A DNA stretch of 5,807 bases from Verrucomicrobiales bacterium (GTDB lineage Bacteria > Verrucomicrobiota > Verrucomicrobiia > Limisphaerales > RI-55). Of the stretch, positions 1-5,807 are shown piece after piece (position 1 is the stretch's first letter; each line of letters begins with the position of its first letter). The stretch spans positions 4,280-10,086 of the forward strand of contig DNDP01000229.1 of NCBI GenBank assembly GCA_003484235.1. The letters run 5' to 3'. A program made the translations under genes and the position numbers. The notes below the pieces were generated by a model. It saw only the letters and a list, made by a program, of their open reading frames with translations, was not told the origin of the DNA and did no database searches.

Positions 1-1572
1 GTCCAGCCAGCCGTCGTTGTCGAAGTCCAGCAAGGTGAGCCGCGACACACCGCCGGGGCCGAGCTTCACCGTGCTGCGGTTGGTGAGTCCGCCATAGGCG
101 ACCTCGACGGTTTCGCCGCTGAGCACCGCCGCATCGGGCCGGAGATCGTTGTTCAGGTCTCCGATGACCAGCCGGCCCGCGCCGGAAAACTGCGCCGGAG
201 CGTTCGTCGCGGCGAAGGTGCCGCCCCGTTGATTGGCGAAATAGCGCACCGCGCCGTCCGCGACCGCAAGCACGTCAGGCAGGTCGTCCTTGTTCCAGTC
301 GGCCACCGCGACCTGGGTTGCGGCAAAGGCGTTGGTTGGCAGGCCGAGTGCCGCGGTGTCCTCCCGGAAGGTGGCGTTGCCAAGGCTGCGGTAGAAGCGG
401 ATGCCCTGCCCTTCAGGCAGCGCGGCCACCAGGCTCAGCTTACTGGTGAAGTCGAGATCCGCCAGTTCCCCATCGACGGCTTTCAACTGCGCGAGGCCCG
501 TGAGGAGCGTGCGGTCGCTGATCCGGCCGTCCGCGCCGAGCTTGAGCACGTGGGATCGGCCGGCGCCGAGCACGATCGCGTCCTCGTAGCGGTCGTTGTC
601 GAGATCGCCAACGAGGACCTTGGAGTAGCCACCATTCGGATCGGCGGGCACGGGATTGCCAATCGGCTCGAAGTGGCCGTTCGTGAAGGTCAGCAGCCGG
701 AACTGCTTCCCGTCCTCGATCACGAACAAACCGGGCTCGCCGGTTCGATGAAGGTCCACCAGCGCCACCGGTCCTGAGTGCTTCGTTCCCGCCGGCAGCC
801 AGGCGGCCGTGACATCGGCAAACTGGACCGTGATGCCGGGCACGGCGGGCTGTTCGAGGGAGAACGGCACGCGCATCTGGGTGTGCACACACTGCTCGAA
901 GAACGAGGGATCACTCGGGATGTTCCGTCCGGCGGTGACTTCGCGGTGCTTCTCCAGCAGCGTCTGCGCCTCGTCGGTGTCGCCCTTGCGGATCATCGCC
1001 TGACTGAGACGGTAGTAGACCGCCGGGTGCTCGGGACCGAACTCGATGGTCTCCCGCCACTGCGCGATCGCGTCGTCGTAGTTCCTCATCCCTTCGTAGG
1101 CCACGCCGAGCTGGAAGCTGACCTCGTTGACGGTTCGATCGATGTCCTTGGCCTGCTGAAGCGATTTGACTGCCTCGGCGAAATTGCCCTGGCGCAGCTG
1201 GGCGCAGCCCGCGAGGTAATGAGCGGCCGCCGACCGCGGGTCCATGCTCAGCACCTGCGCCGTGTGGGTCAGCACCGCCTCGGGCTGCCCGGCCGCAAGG
1301 AGCGCGTTGGCGAGATTCAACCGGGCATCGATGGAAGTCGGCAGGGTGCTGACCGCCTGTTCGAACGTCTTTGCCGCGGCGGTGGCATCGCCCTTTTCGT
1401 ACTGGGACTTGCCGACGTTCATCACCGCCAGAAAATCGGCCGACGGAGCCCCGGCATCCTCGGACTTCTTGCAGGCGGTGAGGGCCGAAAGCAGGCAGGC
1501 GAGCAACACCAACGTCAGCGGCCAACGGCGGCAGGCGCCCGCGGCGGAACAGATTTCAGGTTGTTCGTACAT
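1..1572 (-). CDS. TPR and FG-GAP/VCBS repeat lipoprotein, partial (C-terminus beyond the left edge)
   Basis: The frame is open from an ATG at 1572 to the window edge, giving 524 residues without a stop. The N-terminus has an arginine pair (15-16), a hydrophobic stretch (about 18-30) and a lipobox LTAC with the cysteine at residue 34, so a lipoprotein anchored in an envelope membrane is expected. Residues about 45-215 are helical with TPR character (for example AAAHYLAGCAQLRQGNFAEA and VSFQLGVAYEGMRNYDDAI). A motif FADVTAAWLPAG at 251-262 resembles the FxDVTxxAGL start of ASPIC/UnbV-type beta-propeller proteins. Four FG-GAP-like acidic loops follow: GDLDNDRYED (322-331), DWNKDDLPD (425-433), GDLNNDLRPD (471-480) and DFDNDGWLD (516-524). 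These families usually act in surface binding or protein contacts; no substrate can be named. No Shine-Dalgarno is seen, and the start was chosen because it gives a complete signal peptide. It lies 133 nt downstream of the permease gene on the same strand, so cotranscription is possible. The architecture is secure, the role unknown. Confidence -1.
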   Translation of the reverse strand, partial: MYEQPEICSAAGACRRWPLTLVLLACLLSALTACKKSEDAGAPSADFLAVMNVGKSQYEKGDATAAAKTFEQAVSTLPTSIDARLNLANALLAAGQPEAVLTHTAQVLSMDPRSAAAHYLAGCAQLRQGNFAEAVKSLQQAKDIDRTVNEVSFQLGVAYEGMRNYDDAIAQWRETIEFGPEHPAVYYRLSQAMIRKGDTDEAQTLLEKHREVTAGRNIPSDPSFFEQCVHTQMRVPFSLEQPAVPGITVQFADVTAAWLPAGTKHSGPVALVDLHRTGEPGLFVIEDGKQFRLLTFTNGHFEPIGNPVPADPNGGYSKVLVGDLDNDRYEDAIVLGAGRSHVLKLGADGRISDRTLLTGLAQLKAVDGELADLDFTSKLSLVAALPEGQGIRFYRSLGNATFREDTAALGLPTNAFAATQVAVADWNKDDLPDVLAVADGAVRYFANQRGGTFAATNAPAQFSGAGRLVIGDLNNDLRPDAAVLSGETVEVAYGGLTNRSTVKLGPGGVSRLTLLDFDNDGWLD

Positions 1573-1637
1573 GTCGCAGAAGCTGACTGCGAGGCTAACG
1601 AGCCGGACCCGTTCCGTGCAACCGTGCGTTTCGCGGC

Positions 1638-1650
1638 ACAGTCCGACTGT
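1638..1650. promoter_or_regulatory. 13-nt palindrome between permease gene and lipoprotein gene
   Basis: The sequence ACAGTC-C-GACTGT is a perfect 6+6 inverted repeat with one central base. It lies 66-78 nt upstream of the lipoprotein ATG and past the permease stop. The one-base centre fits a dimeric regulator's operator better than a terminator hairpin, and no T-run follows on either strand. A single copy is seen, so chance is a fair alternative. The rest of the 1573-1705 spacer shows nothing recognisable. Confidence 0.2.
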
Positions 1651-1705
1651 TGTGGTGAAATGGACGCGAGCCGGGGCGAAGAGAGCGAGCGACCCGAACC
1701 GGCAG

Positions 1706-3382
1706 CTACTGCGCGCTCACAAAGATCATTCCCAGCAACCCCGCCGTCAGCGCGTAGTAGCAGAACGGGATCAGCGTCTTGCGGATGACGTCGCCCTCGC
1801 GGCCCACCAGACCGACCACCGCCGAGGCCGCCACGACGTTGTGCACGCAGATGACGTTGCCGGCCGCGCCGCCGACCGCCTGCAGGGCCACGATCCATGT
1901 CGGATCGACACCGATGCGCTGGCCCACGTCGAACTGGAACAGGCTGAACATCATGTTGCTCACGGTGTTGCTGCCGGCGACGAACGCACCGAAGCCACCG
2001 ATGAACGGCGCGCATGCCGGCCACGCGTCGCCCGCGAGATTGGCGACACTTCCCGCCAGCACGATCGGCATCTTCTCGTAGCCCGCGCCGCCGCCCTGCG
2101 AGTTGATGAACACCTGCACCATCGGCACGGTGAACACGAGCGCGAGGGATGCCTTCAGCGTCGTCCTGCCCGACTCCCGCCATGCCCCCAGGCAACTGTC
2201 GCGCTGCATGCCGTGCAGGAAAAACGTGATCAAGCTCGCCACGATGAAGACGGTCCCGGGCAGGTAGAGCGGCTCAAACCTGGCGTTGATCGAGGTGCCA
2301 AACATCCCCGCCCACTCGACTTTGACACCCAACAGCAGCGGCTTGATTCCGAATTCCGGAATGCGCGTCGCCACCAGCAGGAGCGCCACGATGAGATAAG
2401 GCGCCCACGCCCGGATCAACCCGATCGCCCGTCCATTCGTCGCGCCGTCCTTGATCTCGAACGCTCCGCTCCACTGCGCCGGCCACTCCTCACGCGGCGC
2501 GAATTCCCACTGCTCGGATTTCGCCGGCATGAGGAAGCCCAGCTTGGCCGCCGGCACCACGATGGACAAACCGATCAACGATCCAAGCAGCGACGGAAAC
2601 TCGGGACCCAGAAACCGCGCGACCAGCACGTAGGGAATCGTCATCGACAGCGCGGCAAAGATCGCAAACGGCCAGATGCGCAGGCCGTCCTTGAGCGACC
2701 GGTTCGGCCCGAAGAAACGTGTCATCAGCGAGACCACGAAGAGTGGAATCAGCGTGCCCGTGATCGCGTGCAGCAACGCCACTTTGAATCCGATGTGCGC
2801 CAGCAGTTCCGTCCAGCCAAGTCCCTGCGCGGCGGCGAACGCCTCGACTGCCGCATCTCCCGTCAACCCGGTGTTCACCCCGACGAGGATCGGTGTGCCC
2901 ACGGCGCCAAAGCTCACCGGCGTGCTCTGGATGATCATTCCCGCCATCACCGCGGCCATTGCCGGAAACCCGAGCCCCACGAGCAACGGCACCGCCACTG
3001 CGGCAGGCGTCCCGAACCCGGCTGAGCCTTCGATGAACGCACCGAACAACCACGCGATGATGATCACCTGGATGCGCCGATCCGGCGTGATGTCGGTGAA
3101 GCCCTGACGGATCACCGCCAGCCCGCCGCTGTGCTTGAGCGTGTTCAGCAGCAGGATCGCGCCGAAGATGATGTAGAGGAGCGTCGCGGTGACGATCAGG
3201 CCGTTGATCGTCGCGGCGGCAACCTGCCAGCGCTCGACCTTCCACACGAACAACGCCAGCAACACCGCCGTAACGTAGGAGATGGGCATCGCCCGGCTGG
3301 CGGGCCAGCGAAGTCCGACGAGGAAAACACCGACCACAACGATCGGCAGGAACGCGAGGAAGGCGAGCGCGGCGGGATGCAT
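1706..3382 (-). CDS. LctP-family permease (L-lactate/glycolate permease)
   Basis: A 558-residue polytopic inner-membrane protein, close to the family's usual length of about 550. LctP/GlcA permeases (TC 2.A.14) import lactate or glycolate, generally with protons. The family is recognised from FGAFIEGSAGFGTPAA (113-128, compare E. coli LldP FGAFLEGAAGFGAP), from STPVSFGAVGTPILVG (153-168) and from the C-terminal GGFGAFVAGSNTVSN (462-476) followed by VVGLVGREGD (522-531). Hydrophobic segments run throughout, beginning at about residue 6, with one long polar loop near 286-318. A TTG at 3427 would add 15 polar residues; the ATG at 3382 was preferred because hydrophobic sequence begins at once and matches family N-termini. 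Neither start has a Shine-Dalgarno. Where LldP has TGKMISPQS this protein has AGNVICVHN (about 507-515), which may mark a separate subfamily. Nearby GlcD-like and glyoxylate aminotransferase genes favour glycolate, but lactate cannot be excluded. Confidence 0.9.
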   Translation of the reverse strand: MHPAALAFLAFLPIVVVGVFLVGLRWPASRAMPISYVTAVLLALFVWKVERWQVAAATINGLIVTATLLYIIFGAILLLNTLKHSGGLAVIRQGFTDITPDRRIQVIIIAWLFGAFIEGSAGFGTPAAVAVPLLVGLGFPAMAAVMAGMIIQSTPVSFGAVGTPILVGVNTGLTGDAAVEAFAAAQGLGWTELLAHIGFKVALLHAITGTLIPLFVVSLMTRFFGPNRSLKDGLRIWPFAIFAALSMTIPYVLVARFLGPEFPSLLGSLIGLSIVVPAAKLGFLMPAKSEQWEFAPREEWPAQWSGAFEIKDGATNGRAIGLIRAWAPYLIVALLLVATRIPEFGIKPLLLGVKVEWAGMFGTSINARFEPLYLPGTVFIVASLITFFLHGMQRDSCLGAWRESGRTTLKASLALVFTVPMVQVFINSQGGGAGYEKMPIVLAGSVANLAGDAWPACAPFIGGFGAFVAGSNTVSNMMFSLFQFDVGQRIGVDPTWIVALQAVGGAAGNVICVHNVVAASAVVGLVGREGDVIRKTLIPFCYYALTAGLLGMIFVSAQ

Positions 3383-3411
3383 GATTTGCCAGGGTGACTG
3401 TGGTGAGGGTG

Positions 3412-3435
3412 CTTGGCTGAACCGCAATGGCCAAG
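3412..3435 (-). promoter_or_regulatory. Inverted repeat in the permease leader
   Basis: CTTGGC and GCCAAG form a perfect 6-bp inverted repeat separated by 12 nt, 30-53 nt upstream of the permease ATG at 3382. If transcription starts upstream, this would be a small hairpin in the 5' leader; as DNA it could be an operator. It overlaps the alternative TTG start at 3427. Short, weak and possibly coincidental. Confidence 0.2.
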
Positions 3436-3472
3436 TCTGAAGTGCATCGCCAACGAGTCGAAACCAGACAGC

Positions 3473-3531
3473 TCACCTGCCGGAGTGAGAACGGCCCGCA
3501 CGCGCCAAACCTTTTCGCAATTCGCAGGTGA
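3473..3531. repeat. 8-bp inverted repeat flanking 43 nt in the divergent intergenic region
   Basis: TCACCTGC at 3473-3480 is matched exactly by its reverse complement GCAGGTGA at 3524-3531. The pair lies in the 207-bp region between the permease (minus) and the orphan gene (plus). It could be a pair of half-sites bound by a regulator of either gene. Each 8-mer is also common enough for chance to be a real alternative. No target-site duplication or transposase suggests an insertion. Confidence 0.25.
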
Positions 3532-3546
3532 TACGAGCAGTCGATA

Positions 3547-3574
3547 TTGCCGACCCTCATTTGGTTGATATCCT
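3547..3574 (+). promoter_or_regulatory. Candidate sigma70-type promoter for the orphan gene
   Basis: TTGCCG (3547-3552) and TATCCT (3569-3574) each match four of six consensus bases and are separated by 16 nt. The -10 ends 15 nt before the GTG start, so any leader would be only a few bases long. The same two hexamers recur, 18 nt apart, in front of the aminotransferase gene. The call rests on hexamer resemblance only. Confidence 0.25.
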
Positions 3575-3589
3575 GCGCCAACGCAAAAC

Positions 3590-4006
3590 GTGAAAATCGC
3601 TGAATGGACCGACGGATATGTGTTGGAGATCGACCCGAGGATGGCCGATCCGCTTTATTACTACATGAGACAAGGCGACTGGGAGGGGGCAATTGGATTC
3701 AAGGTCTCGCCGCACTTTCAATTGTCTCGTTCAACTTCAGTAATAATTGAAGCCATTTGGCCCCATTCAAAGTTGCCGCCAACTGCCAGAGGGAAGATGT
3801 TTGAGAGGGTTGTGACGGCATTGGTTTTGCATTTCCCCAAGTTGTCTGATGTAACGCTGAAAGACGGAAATCTCTCGGACCTCCTGAAAGTGACCTCATT
3901 GTCGTCCATCTTTGCGGCAGCGGGATTTGGAGAAGGTCCGCTGCTCCAAAACTGTAAATCGCATCGTTGGGTTAAGGGTCCGATCGACCCGAGTTTGTCG
4001 ATCTGA
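3590..4006 (+). CDS. Hypothetical protein, AT-rich, probably acquired
   Basis: A 138-residue ORF that I do not recognise. It begins at a GTG; the frame has a TGA at 3566-3568 and no other start codon before the GTG, and the next methionine is residue 18. The product looks like a soluble mixed alpha/beta protein: no signal peptide, no membrane segment, an aromatic-rich N-terminal third (YYYMRQGDWEGAIGF, 24-38) and an amphipathic stretch around FERVVTALVLHF (71-82). A hand count over 3661-3960 gives 148 G/C in 300 bases (about 49%), against 39 in 60 for a line inside the aminotransferase (4981-5040). Codons such as TTA, ATA and AGA appear, unlike its neighbours. It is transcribed away from the permease and towards the aminotransferase and has no obvious partner. 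No Shine-Dalgarno is seen. Low GC with isolation suggests lateral gain. The opposite strand also has open frames, but this one has the more protein-like composition. Confidence 0.6.
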   Translation: MKIAEWTDGYVLEIDPRMADPLYYYMRQGDWEGAIGFKVSPHFQLSRSTSVIIEAIWPHSKLPPTARGKMFERVVTALVLHFPKLSDVTLKDGNLSDLLKVTSLSSIFAAAGFGEGPLLQNCKSHRWVKGPIDPSLSI

Positions 4007-4110
4007 GACTCCCCTGCAACGCGAAGCTCCGTAGAGGTAGCATGAAGCGCACCCCAAGGATGTCGACCCCGCAAAAGCAAGCGCCTCATGACCGGCCCAT
4101 GGAGCTCGCA

Positions 4111-4134
4111 AGTGCAGGCTGGAAGCCTGTCCTA
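4111..4134. repeat. Hairpin-forming intergenic repeat next to the aminotransferase stop
   Basis: The core CAGGCT-GGA-AGCCTG (4115-4129) is a perfect 6-bp stem with a 3-nt loop, flanked by GTCCTAC, whose CTA is the complement of the aminotransferase TAG stop. From memory, elements of this form (GCAGGCTGGAAGCCTG with CCTAC) recur between genes in Verrucomicrobiota genomes; only one copy is present here, so dispersal cannot be shown from the window. It may act as a weak 3' hairpin for the aminotransferase mRNA, but no T-run follows, so it is not a standard terminator. The remaining 4007-4110 spacer shows nothing identifiable. Confidence 0.4.
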
Positions 4135-5295
4135 CTTGGCCGCCGCCACTGCCGCCTTGGTGTCGCATGTATAGCCGCCGGCGTTGAGGATGTCGCCGAA
4201 GGCCTGCACGAACTTCACCACGTTGTCGCGCGTCGAGGTTGCGCCCATCAGGCCGACGCGCCAGATCTTGCCCTTCATCGGACCCAGGCCCGCGCCGACT
4301 TCGATGCCGTACTGCGTCAGCAATTGCTTGCGCACGCCCGCTTCATCAACGCCTTCCGGTACCTGCACGGCGTTGAGCTGCCAGAGCTGATGCCCTTCCT
4401 GCGACATGATCTTGAGCTTCATCACGTCGAGCGCGGCCTTGAGCGCCAGGTGATTCTCGCGATGCCGGGCGAAGCGCGCTTCCAGCCCTTCCTCAAGCAC
4501 CAGCCGCAGCGCCTCGTGCAACGCGTAATTCATCGAGATCGGCGCGGTATGATGATAGACGCGCTCTTCGCCCCAGTAACCGGCGAGCAGGTTCACATCG
4601 AGATACCAGCTTTGCACCTTGGTCCTGCGCGAGGTCGCGACCTTGAGCGCGCGTTCGCTGAGCGACACGGGTGCCAGCCCGGGCGGACAGCTCAGGCACT
4701 TCTGCGTGCCGCTGTAAACGGCGTCCACGCCCCACTCATCGATCTTCACCGGACAACCGGCGAGCGACGTGACGGTGTCGATCAGGAAGAGCGCGCCCGC
4801 CTCCCGCACGAGTTTCGAGACTTCCTCCACCGGCGTGAGCGCACCCGTCGAAGTCTCGGCGTGAACGACGGCGACCAGCTTCGGCTTGGGCGTTTGCTTG
4901 AGCGCGTCAGCGATCTGCTGCGGCTCGATGATGCGACCCCAGTCGCTCGAGACCTTAGTCACCTTGGCGCCGCAACGTTCGGCGAGGTCGCACATCCGAC
5001 CGCCAAAGACGCCGTTCACGCCGATGATCACCTCGTCACCGGGTTCGAGGAGGTTGACGAGACAGAACTCCATGCCCGCGCTGCCGGTGCCGCTGACGGG
5101 GAAGGTCATCAGGTTCTTCGTCTGCATCACCGCGCGTTGCATCGACTTGATCTCCTCCATCATGCGGACGAACTCGGGATCAAGGTGGCCGAGCATGGGC
5201 TTGGACAGCGACTGCAAAACGGACGGCGCGCAGTTGCTGGGACCGGGCCCCATGAGCGAACGCACGGGCGGATTGAACGGAGCGGGATTCGACAT
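4132..5295 (-). CDS. Alanine-glyoxylate aminotransferase (AGT1 type, class V PLP enzyme)
   Basis: A 387-residue cytoplasmic enzyme of full family length (human AGT is 392). It should transfer an amino group from alanine, or serine, to glyoxylate, yielding glycine. Key features are in order: GPGPSN (16-21), phosphate-binding SGTGS (68-72), NGVFGGR with F97 at the PLP-stacking position, D173 in LIDTVTS contacting the pyridine nitrogen, Schiff-base K199 in SGTQKCLSCPPG, YHHTAP (247-252), and R346 in WRVGLMG expected to bind the substrate carboxylate. The TKVQSWYLD and YHHTAP regions are closer to animal AGT1 than to the cyanobacterial enzyme I can recall. The frame stays open upstream as far as 5775, but homology starts just after the ATG at 5295, and the extension would lie antisense to the oxidase gene. 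No Shine-Dalgarno precedes it. It is divergent from the glcD-like gene across 60 bp, which suggests joint control of glyoxylate production and removal. Serine-glyoxylate or a related transaminase is the main alternative. Confidence 0.92.
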   Translation of the reverse strand: MSNPAPFNPPVRSLMGPGPSNCAPSVLQSLSKPMLGHLDPEFVRMMEEIKSMQRAVMQTKNLMTFPVSGTGSAGMEFCLVNLLEPGDEVIIGVNGVFGGRMCDLAERCGAKVTKVSSDWGRIIEPQQIADALKQTPKPKLVAVVHAETSTGALTPVEEVSKLVREAGALFLIDTVTSLAGCPVKIDEWGVDAVYSGTQKCLSCPPGLAPVSLSERALKVATSRRTKVQSWYLDVNLLAGYWGEERVYHHTAPISMNYALHEALRLVLEEGLEARFARHRENHLALKAALDVMKLKIMSQEGHQLWQLNAVQVPEGVDEAGVRKQLLTQYGIEVGAGLGPMKGKIWRVGLMGATSTRDNVVKFVQAFGDILNAGGYTCDTKAAVAAAK

Positions 5296-5302
5296 GCGCG
5301 GG

Positions 5303-5332
5303 AGGATAGGGGAGCCATCTCGACAACGGCAA
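5303..5332 (-). promoter_or_regulatory. Candidate promoter of the aminotransferase gene, possibly leaderless
   Basis: Reading the minus strand, TTGCCG (5332-5327) and TATCCT (5308-5303) are 18 nt apart, and the -10 ends 7 nt before the ATG at 5295. That would place transcription initiation at or within a base or two of the start codon, consistent with the absence of a ribosome binding site. Each hexamer matches consensus at four positions, so the call is weak. Confidence 0.3.
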
Positions 5333-5348
5333 CGCCTTTCCCTACCCT
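5320..5348 (+). promoter_or_regulatory. Candidate promoter of the glcD-like gene, possibly leaderless
   Basis: TCGACA (5320-5325, five of six consensus bases) and a poor -10, TACCCT (5343-5348), are separated by 17 nt. The -10 ends 7 nt before the ATG at 5356, again the spacing expected of a leaderless mRNA. It overlaps the aminotransferase promoter candidate on the other strand, so the two could not easily be occupied at once. Hexamer resemblance is the only support. Confidence 0.25.
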
Positions 5349-5355
5349 CGTTCGT

Positions 5356-5807
5356 ATGATCACCGCCGCACTCGACGAAAATCTGCTGCAACGCTTGCGC
5401 GGCATCGTCGGCGATGACGGCGTGATCTCGCATCCGCATGAGCTGCTGGTCTACGAGTGCGACGCCTACACGATCGAGAAGAACCTGCCCAACGCGGTTG
5501 TCCTGCCGCGCACCACGGAGGAGACGGTCAAGGTGGTGAAGCTCTGCGCGAAGCACGGCCTGCCGATCATTCCGCGCGGGGCCGGCACCAGTCTGAGCGG
5601 CGCGGTGCTCGCCGTGGAAGGCGGCGTGATGATCACGATGTCGCGCATGAACCGGGTGCTGAAGATCGATGCGCGGAATCGCCGGGCATTGGTCGAAGCC
5701 GGTTGTGTGAATGCCTGGGTGACCAAGGCGGCCCAGCCCCACGGCCTGCTTTACGCGCCCGATCCTTCGAGCCAAAGCGCCTGCACGATCGGCGGCAACG
5801 TCGCCGA
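5356..5807 (+). CDS. glcD: FAD-linked oxidase, glycolate oxidase subunit GlcD-like, partial (C-terminus beyond the right edge)
   Basis: The frame is open from the ATG at 5356 to the edge, 150 complete codons out of roughly 460-500 expected. It aligns well with remembered E. coli GlcD: PRGAGTSLSG (73-82, GlcD TRGAGTGLSG), YAPDPSSQ (133-140, identical) and CTIGGNVA (143-150, GlcD CSIGGNVA). These are the FAD pyrophosphate-binding elements of the PCMH-type domain, which starts near residue 45. GlcD with GlcE and GlcF oxidises glycolate to glyoxylate at the inner membrane and passes electrons to the respiratory chain. D-lactate dehydrogenases share this domain and are the main alternative. The divergent glyoxylate aminotransferase gene supports glycolate. 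Homology begins close to this ATG and no Shine-Dalgarno is present. glcE/glcF-like genes would be expected to the right but lie outside the window. Confidence 0.88.
   Translation, partial: MITAALDENLLQRLRGIVGDDGVISHPHELLVYECDAYTIEKNLPNAVVLPRTTEETVKVVKLCAKHGLPIIPRGAGTSLSGAVLAVEGGVMITMSRMNRVLKIDARNRRALVEAGCVNAWVTKAAQPHGLLYAPDPSSQSACTIGGNVA

Noticed and set aside
778..1788. Plus-strand ORF of 336 residues.
   Set aside because: It lies opposite the TPR/FG-GAP lipoprotein, whose own frame has clear signal peptide, TPR and FG-GAP motifs.
1244..3025. Long plus-strand ORF of 593 residues.
   Set aside because: It is antisense to the lipoprotein and permease genes; the product is rich in R, H, D and Q with no domain, as expected for the shadow of a GC-rich gene.
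3515..3527. Short tandem TTCGCA/TTCGCA in the intergenic region.
   Set aside because: Two near-adjacent 6-mers only, too short to separate from chance.
2490..3692. Minus-strand ORF of 400 residues overlapping the permease and intergenic region.
   Set aside because: It is a frame-shifted reading of the permease, rich in arginine and lacking any motif.
3718..4089. Minus-strand ORF of 123 residues opposite the orphan gene.
   Set aside because: It has no recognisable domain and a less protein-like composition than the plus-strand frame; kept only as a weak alternative.
4115..4129. Rho-independent terminator for the aminotransferase gene.
   Set aside because: The stem is 6 bp and no T-run follows on the minus strand, so it was recorded as a repeat.
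5296..5775. Upstream extension of the aminotransferase frame (total 547 residues).
   Set aside because: The extension is antisense to the glcD-like gene and adds nothing family-like; aminotransferase similarity begins just after the ATG at 5295.

Overview
This 5.8 kb window comes from a high-GC Gram-negative bacterium. It carries three whole protein genes and two genes cut by the window edges; no RNA gene, mobile element or CRISPR array was seen. The source is best guessed as Verrucomicrobiota, perhaps Opitutaceae. That guess rests on the TPR plus FG-GAP lipoprotein, on the lack of Shine-Dalgarno sequences, and on a short intergenic repeat resembling ones remembered from that phylum. It is an inference, not a demonstration.

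Layout from left to right. (1) 1-1572, minus: N-terminal 524 residues of a secreted lipoprotein with TPR repeats followed by calcium-binding-type FG-GAP/VCBS repeats; it runs off the left edge and therefore never appears as a closed ORF. (2) 1573-1705: short spacer with a 13-nt palindrome. (3) 1706-3382, minus: 558-residue permease of the LctP family (lactate/glycolate permeases). (4) 3383-3589: divergent intergenic region with two inverted repeats and a weak candidate promoter. (5) 3590-4006, plus: unrecognised 138-residue protein in clearly AT-richer DNA, probably acquired. (6) 4007-4131: spacer holding a hairpin-forming repeat that abuts the next gene's stop codon. (7) 4132-5295, minus: alanine-glyoxylate aminotransferase of the AGT1 type, with all main PLP residues. 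(8) 5296-5355: 60-bp divergent spacer. (9) 5356-5807, plus: first 150 residues of an FAD-linked oxidase resembling glycolate oxidase subunit GlcD, cut by the right edge.

Taken together, the permease, the GlcD-like oxidase and the aminotransferase suggest a 2-hydroxyacid (glycolate) salvage set. Glycolate would be taken up by the permease, oxidised to glyoxylate by the GlcD complex, and transaminated to glycine. This is inferred from family membership and adjacency; the permease and oxidase could instead handle lactate. The AT-rich orphan gene sits between the permease and the two enzyme genes.

No convincing undescribed system is visible. The best leads are the orphan AT-rich gene, the possible leaderless divergent promoters of the aminotransferase and oxidase genes, and the permease's unusual C-terminal motif.
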